A stretch of 64,000 bases of DNA, from positions 48,953,501-49,017,500 of the forward strand of contig JANCRA010000001.1 of NCBI GenBank assembly GCA_024362935.1, written 5' to 3'. Positions within the stretch are counted from its first letter, which is position 1, and every line of letters begins with the position of its first letter. This DNA comes from Setophaga petechia (taxonomy: Eukaryota; Chordata; Aves; Passeriformes; Parulidae). The notes beneath the pieces were generated by a model. It did not search any database. It saw only the letters and a program-made list of their open reading frames with translations, and had not been told where the DNA came from. A program made the position numbers and the translations under genes. This document shows, in pieces, positions 26,501 through 38,700 of the stretch.

Positions 26501-28789
26501 AGAAAGCAAAGTCACCACATGATGCTCAGGCCCTAAAGGGAAGGGTGAGAGCCAGGCAGACTGAGGACACACTGCTGAAGTGGCTGAGTAAAACCCTGTC
26601 CATCACCACTTCCCTGCCTTCTTAATCTTGCTGACATGTGAGAGTTCCCTCATTGACTTCAGTTCAAATAGGGTGAACTTCAGATATCTGAATTACTTAT
26701 GATCAGTTTGATTGCAGTTGCCTGGGGGGCAATCACAAACTCAGCTCAGGGAAACCCAGTGGGGTCTGGACTTCTCCTTCAACAAGTCTTGACAGTGGAC
26801 ACCCATTCACTGCCCATTCACACTGGACTCCCACTTAAAAAAAAAACAACTTTTCATATCTTTATCTTCCTCTTTCGCTGCTACATTGTGGTTATTTTTC
26901 TAAAAAAATCAGCAAAAAACCAAGTGGTTTTTTTTCCTGTGTTCTTGAAGGATTTTTTTTTTGAGTTCTGATTTTCCACATCAGCAGATCAAGCCTAAAG
27001 CTTCCTTGGAGAGATAATTGCTTTAAAGTCTCCTACAGCTCCTTTTTTTTTCCAAAGCCCACATATTGATAGATCAGGCTTTGCTCAGACAGTAGAGTTT
27101 TACTCATCAGGTCGCTTGAAATACTTATAACCATTAGTGCTAGTCAATACTCTCGCATTAATGCCTTAAAACCTTTTCTCATTTTAGGAAGTTGATTTCC
27201 CCCACAGGTCACAAATAAGCAGCACAGCAGATGCATGCACATGCAAAATCCCTCTAAAAAAGATTTTAAATCTATATTATGTTCTATGTGATCCAGGAAT
27301 CTAACCTTGAAAATCATGCTAAGAAGTATCCATTATACTTGGAATTTTTTAGTTCAAAACTCAACCCTACATAAAATTCCATAAACATTTACTTCAAATG
27401 ATTTGTGTATTAAACAGAAAAGGGTGAACAGATTTTTTTTCTCTTTTCTTTCCAAGGTCCAGATTGCTATCTGGCTCAGAAATATATCAATTCCATATGT
27501 TTATTTTTTATAAATGGACCAGAGTGGAAAAAGAGATCGTCAATTTTCAGAAAGAGAGCCTATGTCTGAGAGCTGTCAGCAAACAGAATTACTTAGAGTT
27601 TTTAATTTTATTTTCTGTCAAAACAGACTGTTGTGGAAATCTTCCACTGGAAGACTTGCAGTCTTCCATCAATATGCCAATATTCTCTAATCCTTCTCCC
27701 CAAAAGGATGGGCAGAAAATTGCTTATAATCTTTGCTAAAAAAAATGAACTAATAAAAACATCTTTTGCAGGGGAAAAAAAAAAAAAACAAAACAAAAAC
27801 TAACCAAAACTATTAAATCAGTACTATTATTGGTTTTCAAAGGCTGAAACTATCTCTTAAATCTCTAATATTTTTTCACTTAAGGTAAAAAAATTGAAGA
27901 CATTCCTGCAGCAACCAATTTGGTCAGTAACCAGTGCAGCACCACACCCACAGGCAGGGCAAGGCTGCTCCTCGCATGGTTTCTGCCTTTTCAGCACTGC
28001 TCAAACGGGATAATGTAAACAATTATGCCTTTCCCCAAAACTTTCTGACTGTTATGTTGGTTAAATAAAAAAGGAAGAAATACTGTGCGTGGATATTTTT
28101 ATCTTTCCTACATTGTGCAGTTTATAAAGTTACAGCTGTGGAAGTTTTGCTTTATTTGCCTTCTATAGAAACTATTTTAGTCTTGTCTCTCTGGTTCCTT
28201 CCTCTGAAATGTGAAAATTTAAACTAATGAAGGCAGAAAGACTCACTTGGACAGCTAAAACATAATTTTAAAACTGAGGAGGAAGAAAGGTGCTTTAATG
28301 CTCAGCTCTCCAGTCACAGGGATGAGGAATTCACATATATGACAAGGACAATAAGTAAATACGGGCAAAATTGAACTTACTATTCTTAATGTTTCTCAGG
28401 TGAAACAAGACAAACTAAGTCTTTTTCCTGGTTAAAGATTTTTCTTTGTACTCCATAAGTAACACAACTCTCCCCAGCCCCTAAGGAACAGAACCAAAAA
28501 TCTATGCTGCATATTTGGAGAAGTCAAGTCACTCCTCAGATGACAGCCTAAGAAAGATTGGTCCTTTAATGTGCAAAGATTCTTTTTTCTGTATATGCAG
28601 AGACCAAGGCAGCTTCTCACATTTCATTTTCTAATTTGAGTATCCTAGCTGACATAAGCACTACTTGTGCCCATGGCCCTGTCACTGGTATTGTCATATA
28701 TTACATGACTTCTATTACCATTACATTGCAAGGGTTCCATATTGCTAGACTTTCGTACCTCCTTGATGTGTCTTGTAGGCAGCTCCTCT

Positions 28790-29000
28790 AGGCACTGACT
28801 CTGCCTTGTCCTCACAGCAGCCAACTGACTCCAGTTCTTCCTCAACCAATCCACTCTTTTATAACACTCTTATTGGCTACAGGTGTGACCTGTTAAAATC
28901 AGGCCTCTTCCCAATCTCTAATAATTGGCTCAGCTGCAACTCTTTAGGGGTGAGATTACATTCTATACCACTTTCATTTACCCATACTGTATGCTCCTAC
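28790..29000. mobile_element. Possible degenerate LTR-like promoter remnant
   Basis: The segment has paired CCAAT-type boxes (aaccaatcc, cttattggc, ccaatctc, aattggct) around a TATA-like cttttataacac, then a pyrimidine-rich and AT-rich tail. This layout is common in retroviral long terminal repeats and resembles avian LTRs I have seen. I could not find matching TG/CA ends with a target-site duplication, so the boundaries and the identity are uncertain. Confidence 0.25.
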
Positions 29001-29494
29001 ACACTGGGAGTAAGGAAGACAAGAAAGAGTCTTCTCTGAAATCCCAGTGTTACTATTCATGGAAGACATTTGGCTGACACTAATTTTAAGACTTCAGACT
29101 GTGTATGTGGCAGAAGTATATGAGTAAATGTAAGAATCGGGTGAAATTGCAGTGCCCCATCCACCCCTGTAGGACATCCAAATCAGGTTGTTGGGTTTGC
29201 ATCTGCTTCAAAACTTACTTGATTTTCAGGCTAACTTTGCAGAAAAATGTCATAAAGAAACAGCAAATGCTTTGAAAACAGCACTAGGAAAAAAACCAAG
29301 AAAAATGTCTGCAAAGCATCTCACCTTTGGATAGAATAGTGCTTAGGGAGGACACAAACTTCAATTAATAAAGTAAGAGTCTTCTTGGCAGAGAGATACC
29401 TGTAGGTTTACATGAGTGAAAGCTGATTTGTTGTTATGTTTTCATCCTGCAAAATAATGAAAATGGAATATATAATCAGCTCCAGCAACTCAAT

Positions 29495-29573
29495 CACTCT
29501 GAATCATTTTAAAAGCTTAATCTTACAATAAAAGCACTCTGAATGGTTATAAAAGCTTAATCTTACAATAAAA
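29495..29573. repeat. Tandem duplication, 40-bp unit, two copies
   Basis: The unit begins cactctgaat and ends with aaaagcttaatcttacaata. It occurs at 29,495-29,534 and again immediately at 29,535-29,573. The two copies differ mainly in the catttt versus ggttat segment. This is a recent local duplication. Confidence 0.9.
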
Positions 29574-30592
29574 TTAAGAGATATCCATTGACTGAATCAC
29601 CTCTCCTGAATCATTGTCATGCTCTGGTTGGAATTCAAGAGAGAAAAATGACACCTGGCAGACAAAGACCTGCAGCTTCCCCTTCTGTGGCAGCATTGTG
29701 TCAGGCACTAATTGTGGCACTTTCCATAAGTGACTCCTAAATTAATGAAGAATCCTCATGCTGAATGAATAGAAACACAGTGCAGTGCATCGTCTTTTCC
29801 AAGCATACTGTTCAAGTCCCAACTTTTAGAAACACTTGGATGAACCTTACCTCAGTTCTACAGGTCTTGCTTCTTGGAGGGAACAGCTGGGCTCTTTTAC
29901 ATCCTCTAGTGTTAGTGCAACATTTAGGCTGGAAAACCCTTAATTTCTTCCAGCACAAAGTACAGGTAAAGGCGACTTTGCACCACAAGCCCTTTGTCAG
30001 ACTTTGGATGCATGTGAAAACACATAGCTCAACTTAGCTGGTTTTTCCCCCTCTTCACCCCCAGCTCAGGGAAAGCTCTCTGCCGACTGTCATCTCAAAT
30101 ACTAACAATCCTATGCAGGAAAATGTAATTATGTGCTGCCGTATTTCAAAATATTTTCTCTGAATTCACACATTGAGTACTTGCCATCGTCGTGTTCCAC
30201 TGCAAAGGAATCGCAGAGGGATTCTTTTGAACAGATTTCTTGGCATAAATAGAGAAATATTGTATCACCAAAGGTGGATAGAAAGGGGAACAGAGAGGCA
30301 GGGAAGACCACATGGCTGAGGCAAGGCAAGCGGTACAGCGGGGCAGAATGAGCCAAACCTCCAGAGGAACCTCCTGCTCCCCTAGAAATGGAGCCAGCAG
30401 GGCCTGGTTATGGCGCAGTTACCTGCATTTATGTGCTAAGGCTCCTCCTTAATAATAATAATCCCATTGAGCACTTTGGGATTAGGGTCTAGTCAGGGAG
30501 AGTTGTCCCCAGGCAGCAGGAGTTTCACCACCTGCAGCCCAGTGGTGGGAGTTTTCTCTTCCCTGACTGCCAGGCCAAGTGTTCCCACATTC

Positions 30593-30858
30593 AGAGCTTC
30601 CTGCCATTTTTTTAAGGCCTTGTCCGCGTAGAGACCCTAAAATGGCGGTGGCCTCTGCCCCCATCACGTGTCCCAGTTACCTCCTGTGTATAGCATGCAG
30701 TAAAGCTCTGTATAATTTTCCACCCCATGACAAAAAATGGATATGTAGCATAAAACCTGGACAATATTGAGGCATGCTGCCAGGCGAATCCCACCAGAGC
30801 TTCCCGCCATTTTCTGAGGGCGTTGTCTGCTCAAAGACTCTAAAATGGCAGCAGTCTC
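30593..30858. repeat. Two direct repeats of about 60 bp with paired GCCATTTT/AAAATGGC motifs
   Basis: Copy 1 at 30,593-30,656 and copy 2 at 30,796-30,858 share agagcttcc, then gccatttt, then ttgtc, then a taaaatggc block. Each copy carries GCCATTTT near its left end and AAAATGGC about 30 bp later, so each unit is itself a small inverted repeat. The right half of copy 1 (aaaatggcgg) matches the well-known YY1 core. Spacing is about 203 bp. Confidence 0.7.
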
Positions 30859-32287
30859 TCTTGAGGCATAAATAAAAGTTAACACGTTCCTCACATGCAT
30901 CCAGGTTTTGGTGGCTGTTACCAGCCTGAAGAATATTTTCTTGTCCTTTGAAGGCAGGATTTTCCAAAAGAGAGATCAAACACTGTTCCACTAGAGAGCC
31001 CAGCTAAGTGCTGGTGCTTAATTTTGCTGAGGCTGGGCATGCAGGACCAAACACTGGCAAGCAGAGGCTGAGTGCTTTGGGTGCATGCATGAAAATCAGC
31101 CTGAGCAGTGTCTAGTCTGCCAGTGCTTTTTCTCTTCTGTACTACTGCTATCTGAAACTCAGTATTTCAGTTCCCAAAAAATGCTGGTTCCTTCCTGGGC
31201 TCCATTTTTAAACTCTAATCTTGCCTGAAGTTTTCAAATCGATTGCTCAGTCCTGCTTCAACTGGAATAAAAGCATCCCAAGTTCATCAGGAAATACAGT
31301 ATCTCCATAAAGCCACAAACAGTTTTAAATAATTTGAAATGTCATAAAATTTTTAGACACTTGTAACTCTATCATGATTTTTTGACCTGTGAGTAAAATG
31401 GCAGAGGCCAACTTTACACATATTTGACATTCTCTCAGATTTCCTGTTTGATTTTGTCACTGAGTGGCTCCAAGTTTAATTTAATCATGAGATCCATTAA
31501 TCTTCTGTTTAAAGGTATGTTAAAGCCAGTTAAGCTGGCTTTCAGAAAGTCACAGAGGAAAGCTGGGAAATCAGCTAAGCAGGTCAACAACTTTAAAGTA
31601 TTAAAGCTAATTTAATAGTAAATTTAAATCTGTTGAGTTCATGGCTTTGAAAGCTGTATGCAGTGAAACTGGGACCGAAGTGTCAGGAAAATCCACAAAT
31701 ACTAGAGGTTTATGTCCGAAAAGGAGACACAAAAGTCCTGCAACTTTATTCGAATAAAGGGAGAGATTCCACTGGGGTGCATGCCCACAGGGTTTTCTCT
31801 CTTGAGGTATCAGAGGGCACAGCCTCCTTTGATCCTAAACTTCTGGCCACATGTTGCCCTCTTCCTTTCCTCACTGGTTGAGGTACTAGAAAGGTACAGC
31901 CGTCCTGAATCACCTACCACATATTCCCCCCTTGAACCTATTATTTTAGCCCAAAGTTCAGAAACTCAGGCTATGCAGACCCCTGTCTGTTTCAGCAGCC
32001 AAGCTGTCTAGGCTCAGCAACCAACCTGCAGCCCAGAGTCAGTAGACACATTAAGACCCATTTCAAAGACTTTAACACCCACATCTTCATCAAATTGTTC
32101 ATAAAGACATCATCTTTCCTCTCAGAAGTGCTGTCAGTGTAGGACAGGGCAGGTGTACAGGGCTGTCCCAGCCATGTATTCATCAGAATAGGAATTGGAA
32201 AGACACTGCTGAGGTGGCAGGTTTATTGGTGGAAGGTAAATCACCCCCTCCTGCTTTTATACACACCTGGCTTTGCAATGAACTTAC

Positions 32288-32392
32288 TTGAACAGATTTA
32301 ATTGCATTAAGAAGGTGGATAAATACCTGCAAGTCTGGGCGCTGAAGTCCACCCACCAGACTATCTTTCAATATTTCTAAGCCATGACTAAT
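32288..32392 (-). other. Antisense exon-like segment, 35 codons, unidentified
   Basis: On the minus strand a strong polypyrimidine tract and acceptor (ttctctttttttag) precede 105 nt that are open throughout in phase 0. They end at a perfect GTAAGT donor (ttcaa|gtaagt at 32,287-32,282). The translation begins ISHGLEILKD, continues SLVGGLQRPD and LQVFIHLLNA, and ends IKSVQ. It looks like an amphipathic helical segment, as in HEAT/ARM-type or tethering proteins. I do not recognise the protein and found no in-phase partner exon nearby. It may be an exon of an unannotated antisense gene, a relic exon or a chance pseudo-exon. Confidence 0.3.
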
Positions 32393-35300
32393 CTAAAAAA
32401 AGAGAAACAATTTTAGATAAAGATTTTCCTGCTCTCCACCTCCCAAAAAGTCTCCAACATCTTCGCTCCAAAAACCAACTCAAAGACACCAAATAGATAT
32501 TTTTCCCCTAGAAATGACATTTTTCAATAATTCAGTAATTCTGGGTGGTTTAAATGGTTTTAATTTGTTCCTCATCATCCTCTCTATAAAACACACTGGG
32601 GAAATGAGGGAGAGGAGGACAAGGGAAAAAAACCCCTAAAACCCTAACAGCTTACTTTGTATGTTTGGCAAAAAGCTATTCTGAACACAACCATTTCTTT
32701 CATGTAGAAACTTATCTGTAATTGTTTAGGAAGCACTACTCCTGACATTTCACAGTAAATATAAATAAAAAATAAAACCTACAAATATTTACAAAACCAT
32801 GTTTACAGTAAACCTATAAAGGCTTTTAAAACATCACGTATTTTTAGTAAACTCCTTGTAGAGTTGGTTTTAGTTTTGTTTTTATTTTTGCTTATGGATG
32901 GAAAAAAATCACAAGCTTAGAAGTGCATCACCACTACAAATACTTGATTACTCCTTGTGATGTGTTCATTAGAAATTTGTTTAGCTTTGCTTTAGACAAC
33001 TCAAACAATAGCTTCCGCTGCTTCCTTGACAGACAAAACTATTCCATTGTCTATCACAACAGGCAGAGAGACTTGCTAATCACCAGCCAAAATTCCCTGA
33101 GTCTTGACATCACTTCACTGCTCTTGACTGGACATGCCTTTGTGTACAGAGAGCTCCCAGAGTAAGAATTAGGCTCTTCCAACACACTCACCTACTGGAA
33201 TGTTCAGGCCTCAGCCATCTCCGGCCCTCTCTCTGTGTAGGTGTCCACTCCCTCACAACTGCACCTTATAAATCCACTATTCTTATGCTTTTAAATGTCC
33301 TCCAGCTGCCAGCAACTATTTGCTAACCCAGGGCTGAGTGGGTGAGAGGCACCCAGGAAACAGGAGCCATGTGTGAGTGGTGCAGCAAGTCCAGGGCACT
33401 GGGACTGCTAGGGATGTTTATGGAAAAAATCTATGGACACTCCTAAAGAAGGGAAACGGACACTAAATCAGGCATTTGCTTGTCTCTAAAAACCTGAAAA
33501 TTAAGACTCAAGGTTTGGGGTTTTTTTCCCCTTTGGCTCCTGAATCGCTGTCATGAATCTCAAATAACACATGCTCTTTTAAAAATGCCATTCCTAGCTC
33601 TTGAATGACAGCACCAAATCAGAAATAGGGAGAAAATGGAAGAAAATCCTGCTATGATCTCATTCTCTTTTTTTACATTAACCTTCTAGACACATAACCA
33701 AATTCATAGTATATAATAGTATATTGTATTATCATATATAGAGCATACCAAGTAATAAATCTGGGTACAAAATTTGAAAATGGAGTAGTCAAGCTCTGCC
33801 ACTTACCTAAAACTTGCTTGAAAAAGCTGGGTTTATCAAAATTTCTCTCCTTAGAGAGAGAAGTGGTTGCACCTGTAATCTGTGGGCTGCTTTTGCCAAG
33901 CAGTAGAGAAACATATTTTCCCTTAATTAACACATTTTTAAAAACTAGTCACATCCTGATGCAACTCATTTCACCTGGAGCCTCTCTCTTTTATACTGTG
34001 GAAAAGAACACACTTGACTTAATTGTAATGGAATGTCTTGTTTGGAAGCACTTGTAGATGTCTCCATTGGTAATTTTCCAGCTCTCTTCCTGCTTCTCTG
34101 CTAGGCCATTTGACATGTTAAGTTTCCATTCACTAATAATGTGAATCTCCATTCACTAATAATTCACTTCTGAGCCTGCTGCGTGCTGTAGGGCAGCAGA
34201 TAAATTTTACAATGAATTAGGCAGTCTCTAATGAGCTTATTTGCTGGATTTTTTTTGTTTGCGATTTCTTTTTGCTTTTGCTACTCTGAAGACAGAAGGT
34301 ACGTGCTTTGACTTTAGAGGAACAAGTGGCAAAAGCAGTTTGCTCTTTTCAGAGCTTCTCTGTCTACAGTGAAAAGCTCATTATGTATTTCCTCAAGCAC
34401 ATGTTTTCAAGGCAAGATGACTAAGCAAAGGGTTGTTCTATTGTGAGATTACATGGTAGCACTTAGTCATGTGAAAAAGAAAAAAAAAAGAGTTCCCTTT
34501 CTATTCTAGGGCAGATGATCTGTCTTCCGGGCTTTCTTACAAACATTCTGAATGTGATGCATATAAAAGAATGGTAAATGCAATGTCTACTTCAAAGCAA
34601 AAATGAGAAAGGGCTCTGCTGTGGGTGAGGAGGAAGACGGTTGTTTTACTATCCTTTCCCCAGCACATTCAAATCTCAGCTAAGCTCTCTTATTAAAGTA
34701 CTATGTGTAAATTCTGACCTTTGGTTTAAAGCAGCCTTATCTCTTCACCTTTCCTGTACCATCCTTGCTATATAATCAAATCCTCAAATACTATCTTTTG
34801 TTGCCTGTTACCCTGGGAAACAAGTCCTGTAAAGTGACTCCTAACTAGAACTGAAAGGAAAAAAATTAATTACATGAAAACTTAATAAAGTAATTTCAAG
34901 ATTTTTTTTGGCTTCTGTACAAAAACTGAAAATTCAAGGATGATTTTCTCAAAACAACACTGTAGCCTGGTTTCCGTAGCAAATTTTTCTTCTAAAATAA
35001 CTTTGGGTGATTGCCTATACAACTTCGGTACTAACTGATGCAAAAAATCACAACAGTTTGGTAATTCTCATGATTTGGTCTTGGATGAAGGTCTCCATAA
35101 GCAGTAGGGGCTGAGCAGGGCAGGTCTGAACAAAATTGCTCCTCGAGATAACAACTGTCTTCTGATAACAGAAGAATAATATATCTGGAGAAAAAAAACA
35201 AAACAAACAAAAAAAAAATCAAATCAAAAATCACTTTATAGATGGCCTGAGTTTGGAGTCACAAGAGAAATAAATGAAAACTGAAAGTTCCTATTACATC

Positions 35301-35587
35301 TGAATTAAAATATAAAAATCAAGTCAGCCTTCAGGAGTCACTCAAGGAGGAACTGCAGATTCAGCTGTCTTTGTCCACATCTGGACAAAGTGAGGGCTGT
35401 GGCTGACAAATGGGGAACAAAAAGGTGTGAGCAACGCAGCAATTGCTAAGTGCAGTGCACCAGGACTTGGTGTAATATTTCCTCTGCATTGTACAAGCAT
35501 GTCTGTCAAAAGCAAGCCGACAGAGTGTTTTTGTAGAAAAGGGAGTTGATTTAACCCTGTGTAAAGCAGCTCTGTCTCCCTTCCCAG
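32393..35587. other. Putative HPGDS intron 1, right part
   Basis: Non-coding sequence before the HPGDS start-codon exon. It contains a 23-bp tandem duplication (tccattcactaataat) at about 34,125-34,163, an AT-rich patch at 33,705-33,745 and an antisense exon-like segment at 33,807-33,849. The last about 25 nt are a pyrimidine-rich tract leading to the cagcag acceptor. Confidence 0.55.
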
Positions 35588-35598
35588 CAGGGTCCAGC

Positions 35599-35731
35599 AT
35601 GCCTCAGTACAAGCTCACCTACTTCAACCTGCGGGGACGAGCAGAGATCAGCCGCTACCTCTTTGCCTATTCGGGCACGAAGTACGAAGACCACAGGATA
35701 GAAGCAGCAGACTGGCCCAAAATCAAGCCAA
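35599..35731 (+). CDS. HPGDS: HPGDS coding exon 1 (start codon exon)
   Basis: Encodes residues 1-44 and the first base of codon 45. It includes Tyr8, Arg14, Trp39 and Lys43. The acceptor upstream is a tandem cagcag, so the exon begins at 35,588 or 35,591 with 8-11 nt of 5' UTR. The donor is a|gtgagt at 35,732. Confidence 0.96.
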
Positions 35732-38700
35732 GTGAGTAGCACTTACAGCCAAAGCTCCACTAGAAATGCTGGCAAAAAGAAAAGCAGTTGAGGAGGTACC
35801 TGTATGTTTTGTGAGCACAAGTACACTTAACTTCTGGCTTTAGTTAAGCCTGTGCGAGTTTTAAGGTGAGACAGCCAAAATGTCATTGCAAATGCTCTCA
35901 CAGGAGACTGGATCCAAACATTCAAACAATCTGAAATGCCCTACCTGCTGTCATCCAGCTGGGCTTTTACTCCTTATCAGTTCAGTACAGCTTATGTGTA
36001 CCTAAAGATAACCAAATGAGTGCTGATCTCAGCTTCTCTGGGTAATTTCATCTTAAGGACCACACCTCAGACTTCACCCTGGGTTTAGAAAGCCAAATTG
36101 GAGAGAAAGGTCAGGAAAGACACTCCTTTGCAACCTGAAAGGTCTTCAGAGAGGAAAAGTGATGAGAAAACAAAGTCAGTTACTATAGCAAAGAAAAAAA
36201 CCAAAAGGATCAAAAGAGGTACTAGAAAAATAATTGTTCCTAAGAATTAGCCCTACCAACCCTTCCAGAAGTACCCTTCAGACTATTGTACCCCATTCAT
36301 TTTATGTCTTTTTGTTTAAATAACCTCTTTTCAGCTTTTAAAGGTATTTGTTATTTCTGTTCATTAAATTAGCCTTAGTTCAAGTGAAACAGATCCTGCG
36401 TTTCAAGACTCTGGGTAGGAACTCAATGTCTTCATTTCATGGATTAGGCTTGTGTTTGGCTACATGGGCTATGACTTTTCACATTCAGAATGAAAAAGCA
36501 CGGCTTTAGTTTGGGGGAAAGACACAACCAATTCACAAAGTGACTTCTATTAATGAAGCAGTGTTTCTTGATAAGCTTTCACACCATTTAATAAGCTCAG
36601 CCTGCAAGCTACCAGATTTTTGCAGGGTGCAAATTTTGTAGGTTTGGTCTTTCCTGTTTGCAGTGACTAGAATGATAAACACTCAGACACAATTGTAATC
36701 CAAGCGGCAATTGAAGCTTTCAGTGGTGGTCAAGTCTAGAAAACACTGGCAAAGATCCACAGAGAGGAATAAGAAGCAGTGGAACAAGGACACTTTCAGC
36801 TAGGGATGACTGACTTTGGAAACCTTTTTGTTATAAAAGCTTAAGCCAGTTAACCACGTGGTATAGCTTATTTCTCTTTCACTGTAGTTCTCAGGAAGCA
36901 GGGTAGAAACTGAAGGTGAGATTAAGAATTCAGATGACCTGGTGTAAGCTCTGCAAAGGCTTTTCATACTTAATTGCACACACATTCACATGTATGCACA
37001 CTCACTTTTGTCCTGAAACAAAGTTGAGAGTATAAGGAAAGTATATTTTTATGTGGCGTTTTCCATACTGATGAAGTAAGACAAATTAAAAAGACAAAGC
37101 ATAATTAGTCACTTAAAGGGTGCACAGGCATTCACATTCTAGAACAAGATGTTCTAACAGCAGATTTACCATACAAGGTAAAAGCATTGCATCACTCTTA
37201 GAAAACTGTTGATTATCCCAATATCTGAGCAGTGCAGGAAACAATGCAGGAAAGTTCTTCCTGTGCTTTGCTTCAGTGCTCATTCCACAAACCTCCCACT
37301 GGAGCTTTATTTTTACAGGATGTGTGTACAGTAAATGTGCAGCTGCAGCACCTAAGTATTCTTCTTCCCTAAGTATTTTTTATCTTGTTTCATCATCTTT
37401 GAAGCTTTTAAAAAGAAGGACATCATGTTGTATTTGCAGACTGCAGTCAAAACTGGTTCCAGATCTTTCATAGGCAAGTGGGTAAAGACAAATGTGATAT
37501 ATGCAGATGTACACAGCAATTTGTCTGGTATTTCTTAATCTCACCTCAATATGTAATTATGTAATTAGTTCAATTAATTTGACAAATTTTACTGGTTTTT
37601 GAAGGCTACAAAATAAACTGCATACTAAATTGCCTTACTTTAACTGCTGTTACATCAAATGCTGCTGTAATTCCCTCTACCATTGCTAGACCATTTACCA
37701 TCCTTTGATTTTCACCAGGATGAGACTGACTGGAATCTGCTAATTTATTTCTATTCTTTCTAAGGTAGACACAGTTCAGAAAAAATAGAAGGAGGAAAAA
37801 AACTTTATATGAAGGATGTGACTACAGATACAAATGAGAGTTGTGCAGAAGAATTCTCAGCAGAGTGAACAATGCCTGTGTATATGCAGCGGGTTGGATG
37901 GATCTCCTCATTTCACATTTACTTTTGACACAGCAGTAGTTTAACTTCTTGGGCAAGAATCCTGTTACCCAGTGCTTTTTCCTCATCAAACTGTGTCTCT
38001 GTGGAGGCAGCTTGAGGCACATTTTTAAAACTGAGGATAGCAGAGAATGCAAGGCTTGTTTTCCATAAGGCAGATGCTGTATGCAACACTTAGAGTGTGA
38101 AGGCACACAAAAAACCTATACAAACCTACTCCCTCTCCAGGAGACAACCATTTCTTGTGTTGAGTCACAGCCTGCAGAGTCAGGGTTTAGGTGCCCTAGG
38201 GCAGATTGGGGCGCTGGCTATTGGTCTTGTTGTACACTTAGGGCTGTTTGTTCCAAAGCCTTGTTGCTACCTTTGATTCAGTGTTTTTCTGAATGATTTG
38301 CCTGTGGGAGAGCATTTTGTCTGGAAATACTGTAAGTAACTATGAGAAATGCCTCACAAAGGAGGAGGAGATAGTCATCAGGTGATCTCCAGACAATTTC
38401 CTTAAGCAGCATTACATTTTTATGCATAAAAAACCCTTTTCCTCATGTTTTAATTAGCAAACCTTTTAACTGCTTGTTGTCTGCAATGTGCGCGTCAGTG
38501 GTGGCAGATGGCACCATTACTTTGGTGCTAGAGCTAAGGTTCAGGGAGATTTGAAGAGCAAAGCTTTAGCCTGCTGCCATAAGATGTAAACAGCACTTTC
38601 AGATATGCACCCAACTGTTTCTGTGTAGGTGTATGTTTTCCTGGTCAATTAGCAGATACATTCCCGTTCCCATCCACTGATTGGGTGTCTACAGATGCCT

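Larger units (their letters stand above)
23521..32287. other. Putative HPGDS intron 1, left part
   Basis: Non-coding, AT-rich sequence of the presumed first HPGDS intron, which would run from 23,069 to 35,587 or 35,590. It holds a 40-bp tandem duplication at 29,495-29,573, a GC-richer block with two related 60-bp direct repeats at 30,593-30,858, and a possible LTR remnant at about 28,790-29,000. None of the open frames can be assigned to a known gene. Confidence 0.5.
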
